Origin: Strix aluco
Lineage: Eukaryota; Chordata; Aves; Strigiformes; Strigidae
Reading direction: 5' to 3'
Assembly (NCBI RefSeq): GCF_031877795.1
Contig: NC_133933.1
Coordinates: forward strand, 70,684,503 to 70,748,502
DNA: 64,000 nt
Shown: positions 1 to 11,190 of the stretch, piece by piece
How the letters are laid out: every line of letters starts with the position of its first letter
Numbering within the stretch: the first letter of the stretch is position 1
Made by a program: the position numbers and the translations under genes
The notes under the pieces: generated by a model
Told to the model about the DNA's origin: nothing
What the model saw: the letters and a program-made list of their open reading frames with translations, nothing else
Databases searched by the model: none

Positions 1-621
1 TAGAATGCTAAATAGGGTTTTTTTTAACTTTCCCTTAATATTATTTATTCTTAATTCCAGATTTAAATGAGAGAAATAACTGCCTCAGTAGCATCACTGG
101 CCAGTGCATTCATGCTTGTATTTTCAGTCTTTCATAATTAAATTCTTATCCCAGTTAATAATGTCCATAATTCTTGCCTAGTCTTGAATGGAATATTTCA
201 ACGAAGTGGAAGGAAATGAGCATAGTTCTATGTGAATCTTGCAGTGAATACACAGTATCTGTCTAGTATCATGCATTAAAAACTTGCTTGGAGGATGTTG
301 CACTGTTGAAAAGGGTTATGCATTGATTTTTGTCCTCTGATTGCTTTTTGTTTCACAGAGACATGCTTCCAGAGCAGAAGGGCCTTGTACTGGAGTCAGC
401 GGTGCTGATAAGGTTCTACTGATTTTTTTCCATAGTTAAATTTGGCTCTAACTCTTCCAATTCATCCTCATTCTTTCTTTCCTTCCTTTTTCAGTTAACC
501 ATCACAACCATCTTTTGTTTTCTACATGACATGAACCAGACATCAGCTAATCTTGTTTCCATCATTTTAATTTATTCATATACTCTACTTTTGTTTTTCC
601 TCATGCATGTTTTTTGTGCAG
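1..621 (+). other. EPB41L2: EPB41L2 intron, 3' part
   Basis: AT-rich intronic sequence ending in a pyrimidine-rich tract and the acceptor CAG at 619-621. It contains one candidate small cassette exon at 359-412, described in the findings. Nothing else is recognised. Confidence 0.85.
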
Positions 622-1179
622 AGTTCACATGAGACTCTGGACATAGTGGAGGAGAAGAATCAGGCAGAGGTTGGGATAGAAGAAACACTAGTCGTAGACG
701 AAACCAACAAAGGGAAAATGCAAGTTGCCACTGATGCTGGGGAAACATGTAAGGTGGAGCATCTGTCAAAAAAGGACTCTTCATCATTGCCATCAGATAG
801 TAGCAGCAGCAGCAGTAGTAGTGAGAGTGAGGATGAAGAGGTGGGAGAATACCAGCCCCATCATAGGGCAATTGAGGAAGTCATCAGGGAAGAACAGGAA
901 GAGGAGGAAGACGTGAAAAGGAAAGAACATGAAGAAAAAATACAGCATGTGGAAGCCACACCAGAATGCAGTAAAGTAAATGTACCAGTTGAGCACACAC
1001 AAGTTACAGCTGAAGATTTGGTCCAGGAAAATGCAGTTACCATAGCTACAGAAAAGAAGAATTTGTCAGAGGAAATTAAGCAAGATTTAGGTGAAGAAGA
1101 GGAAGAACAGCTCAAACTCAATGGAGATGTGTCTCATGTTGACATTGATGTTGCACCACAAATAATTTGTTGTTCTGAG
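622..1179 (+). CDS. EPB41L2: EPB41L2 (protein 4.1G) large acidic U3-region exon
   Basis: Internal coding exon of 558 nt (186 codons), phase 0 at both ends, with acceptor TGTGCAG and donor GAG/GTAAAT. It starts SSHETL and ends PQIICCSE, both of which I recall from mammalian 4.1G, as is the VGEYQPHHR block in the middle. Visible features are a serine run followed by an ESEDEE acidic patch at about residues 61-77, a second Glu-rich segment around residues 92-98, and the NGDVSHVDIDV motif near the end. Protein 4.1G is a membrane-skeleton adaptor that links spectrin and actin to membrane proteins. This segment lies between the spectrin-actin-binding domain (upstream, outside the window) and the C-terminal domain. 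It is expected to be disordered. The length is a multiple of three, so skipping would keep the frame. The paralogue EPB41L3 is ruled out by the exon content and by the C-terminal end. Confidence 0.95.
793..840 (+). repeat. EPB41L2: AGY-codon serine repeat and acidic tract inside the U3 exon
   Basis: A run of AGT/AGC triplets encodes eight consecutive serines, followed by Glu/Asp codons. Such triplet runs often vary in length between individuals and species. The Ser-Glu and Ser-Asp pairs at the edge of the run resemble casein kinase 2 sites. Confidence 0.8.
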
Positions 1180-3059
1180 GTAAATGGTAGAACAGTTTGA
1201 CAACTAGATTAAGCGGAGGTATTTCTTGGGGTGAAAATATACCTGCCTTTCTTCTTCTCCTATTCCTCCAGCTCTTCAGGCATCCAGCAAGACTCAGATC
1301 ATTTGGAAGGGGAAACCATTGATGAGCAGTGAAATTCTGTCTCCTTCAGTTATGGTTTCTGATTTTTTGCTAGAACTGAGTGAGAATCACCAGTAAGGCA
1401 AACCTTCCGAAGACTGACATCTCCTTTTTATCTCCCCCTTACTTTATATGCACATACATAATGTATATTTATTATTTACATGTTTCCAATGTTTTAAGTC
1501 TCGTCTCGTCTATTTGTCAATTGTTTTTGACACGTCCATGACATGTAATTGTGATTGGAAAGCTATTGGCAATTGAAATTAGAAAACACCCATCACAAAT
1601 TTTTGTTCTATTTTTTTTCCCCTATTACTCACTGCTTTTCTTGCCTTTTTTTTTTTTTCCTTTTTAAAAACGTTACGGATTTATAGACTAGAGTAAGTAT
1701 GGCTAGAAATTGCATAGGTGAGAGCCCTGCATTGTGAAGGGATGAGGCATATATCACAATCTTACTATGAAGTCTTGTAGTTGCAGTAGATATTTAGGGA
1801 AGCACGTATGGGTTCCAGTCACAATCAGTTGTCTTAAGCTAAACCAGGTTGAAAGGTTCATTACTGGGCAAACTTTATAAAGCACGATGGGGAAAAAAAG
1901 CACAGGGATGTATCTCTTTGTAAAGTTGGCATGATCTTCTGCTGAGTTTTTCAACAATTGGGTGGGTTTTTTCCTAGTTACCTATCTGCTTGTCCTTGTA
2001 ATGGTGGCAATTTTTTTTTTCTTTGCACTTATATCCAAACAACCTACCTTCTTTCTTTTGTTGTCTTTTGCATACACAGGTGTTCTGATTAATGGTGTGA
2101 AATAATTGGTTTATAAGATCTTTAGAAGTTGCAGGCACCCACACTTAAAAATATAGCTATTTTGGAGGAAGGGGAGAAGGGCTTCTCTGTGTGCAAGTGT
2201 GTGTGAGGGAAATATTCCCCCCCCCCCCCCCCCCCCGGGATTTCCCCTGACGTGCATCCCAGATCAGTGGGAGATAGTCACTGATGCATCCAGAAAAATA
2301 TCAAAAGGCTTTACCAGATTTTTTTTTTAAGTTCTTAAATGCATTGAAAATCTGCTTCAATAAGATAAGTCACAAGTTCACTGGCTTACAGACTCCTGGT
2401 TAATTGCTTTCTTTCTGATATTGCAGAGAACACCGCGAGAACACATTTAAGTCTAAACGGTTAAAATGGCTTTAGGATTGTTGTCAAAAGAAGACATTGA
2501 TTTCCAGAATTTTTACACTGACTCCTTAAAATCCAATTGTCAAAGTTGGTTTTCTGTTCCAGAAGTAGTAAATATTAAAAAGTTAAACTTTTATGTAATT
2601 TTCTTGGAATTTCTAGTCCATATTTGCAGTTTGACTGAGCAATGATAGTATTTTCCCAGACTAAGTCTAATATGAAGCTTATCTGTCTGAGCTAGCTATC
2701 AGCTTCTTTATGCAAACTAAGATTTTGTTTTTCCTAGTGGTGCTCATTTACATATTTTCAATACCTGTGTTGCAGCTTGGTTTTAGCAGTTGCCTTCTGT
2801 GATATGTACTGTTGACTGAAACACAGAACTTTGGCAAGGTTATTAGAAGATTAAATTTTCGTACCATGTTATGTAGATACTAGAGGGCTGTTGTATTAGT
2901 CTTCATTTCACTTTTCTTATTTATTGCATGCTTTTTATTGGGAAGACAGTCAAATGCCTTACTGTAATAATATTCTTGAGTTTTTGGTTCTGCTTTCTTG
3001 GTCCACTTTACAAACTTTCTTCTGTCTTTTGAATTGATTGTTTATTTCTTGCACCACAG
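1180..3059 (+). other. EPB41L2: EPB41L2 intron
   Basis: The intron starts GTAAAT and ends in CACCACAG before the next coding exon. It contains a poly(C) run at 2217-2236 and T-rich tracts. No recognisable gene or transposon was seen. Confidence 0.9.
2217..2236. repeat. Poly(C) homopolymer, 20 nt
   Basis: Twenty consecutive C on the + strand, followed by GGGA. Long C runs are uncommon in intronic DNA. The opposite strand would be a G run able to form a quadruplex, and the exact length is prone to sequencing error. Confidence 0.9.
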
Positions 3060-3182
3060 CCTCCAGTAGTGAAAACAGAGATGGTAACCATTTCAGATGC
3101 CACACAGAGAACTGAGATCTCCACTAAAGAAGTTCCAATTGTTCAAACAGAAACTAAAACTATCACATATGAATCTCCACAG
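3060..3182 (+). CDS. EPB41L2: EPB41L2 C-terminal domain exon 1
   Basis: Coding exon of 123 nt (41 codons), phase 0, acceptor CACCACAG and donor CAG/GTATGG. It starts PPVVKTEMVTISDA and ends TKTITYESPQ. It opens the conserved C-terminal domain shared by the 4.1 family, whose VPIVQTETKTITYE block is close to invariant. The TEMVTISDATQRTE stretch fits 4.1G, while 4.1B and 4.1R differ here as I remember them. In this family the domain binds partners such as NuMA and FKBP13 (known from mammals, not visible here). Confidence 0.96.
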
Positions 3183-3680
3183 GTATGGTAGCTGGGTTAT
3201 TATACTGTTTGCAAGCTGGTTTTATTCCAGTTACTTGTAGATCAAAACAGATAATGTAAAAAAAAAATGCTTTTCAAAAACCTATACTTTTTTCTAGCAG
3301 CTAAGATTATACTTTAGCTATGAATTGGTTAAGTGAAATGTTTGTAGACAAAACAGTATTACTTCTGAAGTTTTTTGTGTAAGGACTTAGTTGCTATCTG
3401 CAAATGTATAACTCATTCTTAGTTATGGAAATTTGATCAAAATATCTCATTGCTCCTGAAAGGAACATGAAACGTTGATCATAAATTTTTCACAAGAATG
3501 AACCGTAACAGCAGTCTTACATGACTCAGTAAACTTGGATGGCTTCTATTTAGATTTCTGTTCTAACTAAACTAAAGAATATGTTTAGTGAGAAAACCAG
3601 CCTTTTCTCCTGTGAAAACAAAGCTTTTAAATGCCGAAATACAAAAATACCTTCTGGGTTGTGTTTTTTTTTCCTTACAG
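3183..3680 (+). other. EPB41L2: EPB41L2 short intron
   Basis: A 498 nt intron, GTATGG to TTTCCTTACAG. Nothing else is seen in it. Confidence 0.92.
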
Positions 3681-3779
3681 TTTGATGGCAGTGCTGGTGG
3701 TAATGCTGGTGTGCTGCTGAGTGCACAAACAATTACATCAGAGTCAATTTCCACGACTACAACTACACACATCACAAAG
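3681..3779 (+). CDS. EPB41L2: EPB41L2 C-terminal domain exon 2
   Basis: Coding exon of 99 nt (33 codons), phase 0, acceptor TTTCCTTACAG and donor AAG/GTAGAA. It begins FDGSAGGNAG, a Gly-rich linker, then carries the conserved LLSAQTITSES block and the TTTTTHITK threonine run found in all vertebrate 4.1 proteins. The first residues diverge from mammals, as expected for the variable linker, while the second half is conserved. Confidence 0.96.
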
Positions 3780-5894
3780 GTAGAATATAATAATGTCTCT
3801 CTGAACTAAAAAAAAAAAAACAAACAAAAAAAAAAACACCCAAAACCAACAAGCCCTCAAAATAAAGTCTTACATGAAATTTCTCATTTATCTGCTAATT
3901 TATTGAAGAAAACTGACTTGAAATGAATTGGATTCATTCCAGACATATGTGAGACTTAATCTTTCTGCACACAGATTTTGAATAGAGAAGCCCTAATGAA
4001 TAAGCAGAAATATCTGGGAACAGGGCAGGGAGAGGGAGAAATATGATTAGTTTTTTTCATACTTCATATAGGTCTTATTTCTGTGTTTGACAAATGAGTA
4101 TGTACCTAAATTTTTACAGTTTTGGTCCTTACTGATATCTTACAGAACCTTTGTTAATGTAACTGATTCGTCTGAGGTCCACAGGAACCCTGCTAATAGC
4201 GTCAGGTACAAGGATAAACTGAAAAAACTGAGGTTTTCTCAGCCTTTGTGTTGATGATCCGTGTGCTTCTAGGTTTAGAGCGTATTTAAAAACAGATCAT
4301 ACCACTAGATTACTTTGCAAGCATATTTTGGTGCTGAATTATATGCTCTGCATTCCATGCTTGTAAAGGAAAGGAAAATTCAGTGTTAACAGGACATCAC
4401 ATCTGTTTCAGTCTCATCTAATATTTCATGCCAGAGTATGTTAGAACTACCAAAGTGCGATGATGGTGATTATTATTGTTATTATTAATTTCTGTAAATA
4501 TTTGTAAAATTTTAGGCTGGTCCCAACAACACAGTTTTGCAGTTTTGTCTTTGAATGCTTAACATTGCTTTCTGTAATTTTCCTGGAAAACTATCTTTAG
4601 GGTAAAGCAAAAGGGAAGAGGGAAACATAAGGTGTGAGTTTGGGATTTTTCCCCCCAAGACAAGAAGTTTCACATCATTGCAGAATGGAACAGTAATTCA
4701 CTGCTCACTGGATATATATTCTAAAGATTGAAATATTCTTAAGATTGAAAGTTGTATTCACAGAATGACAGTGGGAGGATGATGTTGGAAAGTTGTCAGA
4801 TAAAAGTCACATGAAATAAAGCTTAGAATTTAAAGTGTGTATGTTTTGTTATACAGACTAGTCAACGGGTCATCTTCAGTTTTGTGCTCCCTTGTGGAAT
4901 CATTAAGCCACCACCATTGTAGGCAAAAGTCTTTATTCAATAAATTGTGCTACCACAGCTAGAGGGGGGAGAAAAAAGGTGTACACTTACTTGTCAAGTT
5001 CAGATGTCAGGTGATGATGCTTTTTGAAAGGAACCATTAAAGAAAATGGTTTCAGTATTGTCTTCTACTAAAAAATGACTGGGATTACCGTAGTGCAGCA
5101 GATCCTTATCTGTTCTTACCAAATGCTTATCATCAATTCAAAAGACTGTTGAATTTTCTAAACTAACTTTCTGTTTTACATCCCGAACTGTTCATTATTG
5201 ATAAAGGGATCTGTCAGAATAGTTTTAATATTCTGATGGTGTTCTCAACAGAATCATCTTGGATCTTTTCTAATATGGTCAGTGTATCTTAAGTAGTAGT
5301 TTATTCTTTTCTCTTATACAGGCTGATTTTTAAAAAAAAGCATATGATGTTATTTCTGTGAGATTTTTTCTATAAACTAAAATGTTTTAAAGTAAGAAAT
5401 GAAGAAACAAAGCACAAAATTATTTTCATCAGCAGTGTGAAATATGCTGAAAATATCTCACTAAGGTCCATGAATGGCAGCACTGAAAACCAGGTCATCT
5501 TTGTATTTAATGGCATAAGATTCTTCAGAGACTGAGAAGAGGCCCATGATAGATGGGTTGAAATCAAAGAAAAGACTCCTGGAATTTACTTGTTGACAGA
5601 TTTATATGGTGGAAGAAGCTGGAATTCCAGATTGTATGCATATCTAGATCTGTTCAAACTTGGGCTCCAGTAACAGAAGGAATTCTCTATTTCTTGGTTT
5701 TTATCAAGTTTAGCAATTACTAAAATGTGACTGCGTAACTGAAAAAGAAAAGGATGATTTAACACTGAGAATATTTACTACTAATTGCAACTCAGTCACA
5801 GAAATGTATTTGTTTGGTACAACGTAAAGGAGTGCTTTGTGGCAATATGGAATGATTACAAGGATATTTTCTTCTTTTTCTGTGCCATCTATAG
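3780..5894 (+). other. EPB41L2: EPB41L2 intron
   Basis: Intron from the GTAGAA donor to the acceptor CATCTATAG. An A-rich simple stretch lies at about 3809-3840. No transposon or further exon was recognised. Confidence 0.9.
3809..3838. repeat. A-rich simple sequence
   Basis: Two poly(A) blocks separated by CAAACA, beginning 30 bases after a splice donor. It is low-complexity sequence with no other sign of a retrotransposed tail. Confidence 0.7.
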
Positions 5895-5975
5895 ATGGTA
5901 AAAGGTGGGGTATCAGAAACAAGAATTGAGAAGCGCATTGTCATTACTGGAGATGCAGATATTGACCATGATGAG
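5895..5975 (+). CDS. EPB41L2: EPB41L2 C-terminal domain exon 3
   Basis: Coding exon of 81 nt (27 codons), phase 0, acceptor CTATAG and donor GAG/GTGAGT. It encodes [24 protein letters not shown] in outline, the most conserved part of the C-terminal domain across 4.1R, 4.1G, 4.1B and 4.1N. The first codon is ATG (Met), whereas mammalian paralogues have Thr here as I remember. That fits a C-to-T change in an ACG codon. The ATG is an internal residue and not a start. Confidence 0.96.
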
Positions 5976-8712
5976 GTGAGTATATAAGCTGTTAACACTT
6001 ACAATGTGCTTTTTGTAGTCTTGTGAGATCTAGATGATATTTCAGAAACCTGAAAAAAGAGAAAGGTAGAGGAGTTGAATAAGAGGACATAGAAGACCCT
6101 GAGACTGTTAATTGTGGCAAAGTTGTTAAGCAATCATGTTTTGTGAATAAGTAGCCTTTAGAATATAACTGAAAGAAAAACAGCATTTGTAACTTTGCAT
6201 CATAGACCATGTGAATAGATTTCTTACTATTTTTAAAGGGATTGCTTTTTTGGAAGAGACTCAGATTTGTTTAGTGCAGCTTTTGCCATTTGGGAGGAAA
6301 AACATTACTAAAATAATCTTATTTTGATATATTAATCTGGAGAGATGGGAGCATCTACTGCGTTGTGTCAGCAACATCTGAATGCAGCACTCATTTTGAC
6401 TGAAAGCTTTGAAATACATTAAAGCATAAACTGCTTGAATTTTAAAAATAGGTTTTGGCTTGTATTTATAGAATTCTGTATAACAAAAGTAATTGTTGAT
6501 CTGTTGGAATCTTACGTAAGTACCTTTCATCTCAATCAGCACCAAAGTATTATTTTACAATGTCTTAGAAATTAAGGTTAAAAATCACTTCTACCTGCCC
6601 AATTAAGAAGGCTTATAGGAAATAGGAAAATAATTGAGAAAGTGCAATTATCTATTCTTTGTAGTGATGATTATGCAATTTTTATTGTTTTTCAGCTAAG
6701 AAACTATAGTAACAAGGTCAATCAACAGTCACTGGATAATACAAATGGAAAAGCCTACCTTCTACATAAAGCATAAAGTTGCACTGAATCCAATTCTGAC
6801 TTTATGAAAGCTACACAAATCAACATAACAGGATTTAATTTAACTTCTTAATTGTAATATACTGAGAGCACTTGGGGAATTTAATTTCACATTTTGATTT
6901 GCCTCCAGAAAGTGGCTCTTGACAAGTTGAATCTCTTCTTGAAACTTGTAATGAAATGACAGGGCTGTTCAGCATCAGGCAAGGCTCTTGTTTACCTTGA
7001 CACATGTTCAGTGCGCTTTGGATGTCTGGAAAGATCACACAATACCTTTAGTATACGAGACAATTCTCTAAGCCCTTCTTTGTTTTGAGATAAGTGCGTA
7101 ATGAAGTAAAAAATGAAATTATAAAAAAGGAAGTACAAAATATGATTTTAATCACTTAAGTTTAAAGCAGCAGTGAGCAGCTTTTCAGAGATTTAAGAAA
7201 TCTCTACCACGTTTTCTTCAGTGGATATGGAGCTCTTTAAATGCACAAACTACTGGATGTTTATTCTTTTGTGTTTTAGCTCCCTACATCACTAAAACAG
7301 TTTTTTTAGGAAAATAATACTTAATTTGGGATTTCAGGATACAAATGCTTGTATTACTTGTAAGTCAACAATTAGAGACAAGGGTTTTTTATTGGTTTTG
7401 GTGTAAACACTGATTCTTAAATCTCAACAGCCACTTTCAAATCCTTATTTGTATTACAGAGATTACACTTGGCATATTGTAAATCATGAACTAATAAAAA
7501 ATTGTTAGGATTAATACATCAGCAAACATCAGTACTGTACCAGTGCACACTTTGTGTTCTTCTGTACATATTTCCTTAATAGGACTTCAAATTCATTATT
7601 ATATAATAGTTAAGGTGGCTAATGATGGTGTTTCCAATCTCTCTTCCGAGTTAGTTATTTCTTCTCCCACTTACCACCTATGGTTCAGGAAATTGTCACT
7701 TTTCTAAAATAAGATAAACCTTTTTGTTGCATTATATTTTTCTTGTTCCTTCTAGTATATTTCAGGTTTTTTTAGTTGTGGTTGATACTAAGGTGAACCG
7801 TGAGCTTACTGTTGCCTCAGAATGCCTTCCAGTTTCTTCTTTTCTTTCTTGTGTTGGATTCCAACAGTAATCCGGCTCGCTGAAATAAAATTTAGATCAG
7901 TGGAAGGAATAGAAGGTCCCAGGTGCTCCTTTCACCTGTTCTGCCTCAGAGGGTGCTCTTATGTGGTTGACTGTAAAGCCTGGTATAGAATAGAATAGAA
8001 TATTTCAGTTGGAATGGACCTGCAACAATCATCTAGTCCAAGTACCAGCTGTGTATATTGGTACATCTCTTAAGAAGATAAAATTTCTTAAAATGTGGAG
8101 AAGGGATTATAAGAAACTGAGTAATACTTACATTTACACTTCCCTGAGTTAAGCTAGAGAAAGTTCTTTTAAACTAGTACAAGGAGAAAAAAGTAATTCT
8201 TGAGCTGAGAAAGAAATTTCTGTTATGATCATCTTTCAGCATTTCAGTACCATACTTAGGACACATATCAAAGTATCTTGCCATTTTGTTCAGGAAACCG
8301 AAGGCAATTCTTATTTTTCTGTACTGTGTACATTCTTTTAAGTCTTTATTTGCTCGATCTGTTGCAGAAGTTCAAAAACTTCTGGGGTATAAGAATACTT
8401 TTTGTGTCCTGGAACAAGCTAGAAAAGCTACAGGGTAACTTTATGGTTATTTGTTACTTCCTGGAAATTTTGGTAAATTTTTAACATAGTGGCGGGGCTT
8501 TTTTGATTGGGTTTTGTGTTTCAGGGGTTGGATGGTTTTGTGTTTTGGTATTAGGTTTTTGGGGGGTTTTTTACCCCAAGCCCTCTCAAGTTCAGGAATT
8601 TAGAAGTCTGAACAATTATAACCAAATTTTCCGGTGCTACTCTCTCATTCTCAGGCCCCACATGAATATTCTTTTGCTGTTGTTGAGGTACATATTTTGA
8701 ATACATTTGCAG
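5976..8712 (+). other. EPB41L2: EPB41L2 intron
   Basis: Intron of 2,737 nt with donor GTGAGTAT and acceptor ACATTTGCAG. It contains a short CR1 3'-end fragment in minus orientation at about 7983-8055 and otherwise unremarkable AT-rich DNA. Confidence 0.9.
7983..8055 (-). mobile_element. CR1 LINE 3'-end fragment
   Basis: Read on the + strand this starts with the AGAAT pentamer repeat and continues TTTCAGTTGGAATGGACCT and ATCATCTAGTCCAA. That is the reverse complement of the 3' end of avian CR1 elements, including the terminal short tandem repeat. It is strongly 5'-truncated, as is usual for CR1, and carries no coding capacity. Confidence 0.85.
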
Positions 8713-8820
8713 GCCCTGGCACAGGCAATCAAAGAAGCCAAAGAACAGCACCCTGATATGTCTGTCACAAGAGTAGTGGTGCACAAAGAAACTGAACTTG
8801 CTGAGGAAGATGAAGAGTAA
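8713..8820 (+). CDS. EPB41L2: EPB41L2 last coding exon with stop codon
   Basis: The coding part is 108 nt (35 codons plus TAA), phase 0, after acceptor TTTGCAG. It encodes ALAQAIKEAKEQHPDM, then SVTRVVVHKETEL and ends AEEDEE. The ending ETELAEE-EE is the signature of 4.1G; 4.1B ends differently (TEITPE type, from memory). This closes the C-terminal domain. The exon continues as 3'UTR to 8851, where a donor (CAG/GTAAGTTT) opens an intron inside the 3'UTR. Confidence 0.97.
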   Translation, partial: ALAQAIKEAKEQHPDMSVTRVVVHKETELAEEDEE

Positions 8821-8851
8821 AATCAAAAATGCCCTGAAGCAAATACTTCAG
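8821..8851 (+). other. EPB41L2: EPB41L2 3'UTR, proximal part
   Basis: Thirty-one non-coding bases between the stop codon and the donor at 8852. The distance from stop to last junction is below the roughly 50 nt normally needed to trigger nonsense-mediated decay. Confidence 0.85.
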
Positions 8852-8912
8852 GTAAGTTTATATATATAATTAACATAGAAAAATGTAGCATCAGTTTTCT
8901 GTTGCACTCTGT

Positions 8913-8918
8913 AATAAA
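8913..8918 (+). terminator. EPB41L2: Candidate intronic poly(A) signal of EPB41L2
   Basis: AATAAA 62 bases past the donor of the 3'UTR intron. Use would give an mRNA with a very short 3'UTR and the same protein. It is only a motif match. Confidence 0.3.
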
Positions 8919-11136
8919 AGGCCTGAAAAATATGGGGCATCTTTGATATATGCTCTCACAAAATGGTGAGTTGAAACTGGCACTAGTGTAAGAATTTTTT
9001 TTCTTAACTCCAGTCTGACATTATTAATTTTAATTACGTATTTTCCTGTTTCCCAGTTTTGTCATAGTACACTCATGGCATTTCCTACAATGTTTGGTCA
9101 AGTTCTGGTAGTTTATATTGAAGTGAGTTTGGGCTATTTCTGCAAAACATGAAGGACGTGTCACATTTTTCTGTTTACCTGTACAATTACAGTCCTTGCC
9201 TTACATCTTGCTTGTTTAGTGGGAAGACTATGTGCAGTTCCCAGTGAAAAGGCACACTTGGACATTTTAATTTAGTGAGCTAACTCTTAATCCTAAGCAC
9301 ACTGAAATATTTAACCTTTTATCATTTTCCCAGGCAAGGAGGTAAATGCATTGCAAACTCAAATTTTAAAGTCTCTTACCAGTTGGAAGACATATTTGAA
9401 GTAATGTCAGTTTATTAGGCCCTCATTTCAAGGAATTAAAAAAAAGAAAAAAATCCACCTGCTCCACTTGATGTATTCAATAGAAAGATGAGAATGAATG
9501 AAGAATGAATAAATCTGCTGATGCACTGGTTATAGGCTAATGTCTTAAAGCTCAGTAACCATTTGGGTGTATAAAGCTTCATATTTCCTTTGTCACACTG
9601 GTTGATGTCATGAAACTGAAGCTTCAGATTGTTCTGGCTTGATGGTTTTGTTAATTGTAGATTCAGATTCAAGGAAAAGGTTTCATTTGGAATGGTTAAA
9701 TAATGGGAGAGATTTTAAAATAAATAAAGTTTTAAAAGTAATGTTTTAAGCCTTTGTTGGGAGACATCCTGATTTCTAGTGATGAGTCCGTATTTAGCTA
9801 GAAGAGCAAAGGTGTTATTAGCACATTTTAAGAGAGAAAACTTGTTTAGTACAATTTTAAGCTTTTAATATGTGTTTTGATCAATATTAAGGTAGGGGGA
9901 GACAAGGTAAAAGAAATACGCTTTGTATTTTTTAAATAAATGAGAGTTGTTGTGATTCTTATTTCCTCAGTTCAGTAATCTATACAATGGTGGTTGTGGC
10001 CCATGGAAAAGAGAGTTCTAGGTCCTGTACAGGCATGCATTCCCTTGGTATCAAATGAAGTTTTTACTGAAGGAAACTATCTGTCATAAACTTCATCCTG
10101 CAGCTTCAGGAGACTTCTAGATATCATGAGCGCTATTCATGAAGTGCCAAGAATATATGAAAAATGTGACACTGACTTGATTCCAAATTTGATATAAGCT
10201 ACTATAAAGAGAGGAGGATGTATTTCACATAATCCTGTTAATTTCTCACATTGAGAAGATCAGTTTTATTCCTGTGCCTGAGTTTTCTAAGAGCTGAAGA
10301 TTTCACTGTTGGGTATCACTTCAGTGATCCAGAGGAGAAAAGATGTTGGAGAGGATCTGAAGTACACCTACTGAATGCTACTGTATGAAAGATGACCATT
10401 ATCAAGGAATCTGAGTCTTCCTGAACTAGTCACTGATCACAGATGTGTATTTTCAGCTGAAAGACATAGGCTGAATCCTTAATTTATTTCATCTACCCGC
10501 GAGTGTCTTGCTTTTCTTTAACATCTGGATAGGAGTGGAAGAGCCTATGTGGCTGAGGAGAGGGAGAGCTAATATACATGGCCAACTGTTGACATGTATA
10601 TGATCAGTTAGAGGCTGCATGTTGTGAGCTATTGGGGAGTTTTTCTCACTTGTTGGCAGACTTGTTGGTTCCCATCACTGCATAAATCAGCTCTTCTGGG
10701 AGTTTATTCTGAACGCCTGCTACCTGCAGCACTGCATGGAGCAAGGGTGTTGAATACCATGGAGAAGACCACGAGGGTAAGAGTAGGATGCCTGCCCTCT
10801 GCCTGCAGACGGAAAGTTTATCCACCTTCTCCATCAGAGTGGTTCCAGTTGCCTTTCCTGGCCTCATACAGATTGTGCTAGAACTACAATATTGTTTTTG
10901 ATTATGAGAGTTTATAAACTGCCTTTTGGCCAGTTTTCCTCTGAGCTTGCTGAGAAGCTGGCGATTTTCCATCACAGTGGAGCTAAGTTTGAGCTGCCCC
11001 CTGAACATGTCTTCAGTTTTGGTCAGATGATTGTGTGTTTGAAAAAGGAATGAATAATTTTTGCTCATAACTGTACAAACCAGGAAGTCAACATGAATCA
11101 AGTTTGGAAGTGCTAAGTCAACACTAACCTGGCTAT

Positions 11137-11190
11137 TAATGTTATAACATTATACTTTTTTAATTATTATAACATTACATAATGTTATAA
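11137..11190. repeat. Two palindromes sharing one core
   Basis: A perfect 16-bp palindrome with core AATGTTATAACATT lies at 11137-11152. A second palindrome at 11167-11190 has perfect 11-bp arms (TTATAACATTA and its complement) around a CA spacer. Both use the same TTATAACATT unit. Confidence 0.75.

Noticed and set aside
572..1121. Several frames overlapping the EPB41L2 U3 exon on both strands
   Set aside because: They are shadows of the serine- and glutamate-rich coding exon in other frames.
622..8820. Assignment to EPB41L3 or EPB41 instead of EPB41L2
   Set aside because: The SSHETL start, the PQIICCSE end of the U3 exon, TEMVTISDATQRTE and the ETELAEE-EE C-terminus fit 4.1G, not 4.1B or 4.1R.
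10646..11101. 151-codon open frame on the - strand within the EPB41L2 3'UTR intron
   Set aside because: It is the second-longest frame in the window but shows no domain, no promoter or splice context and ordinary composition. Frames of this size occur by chance.
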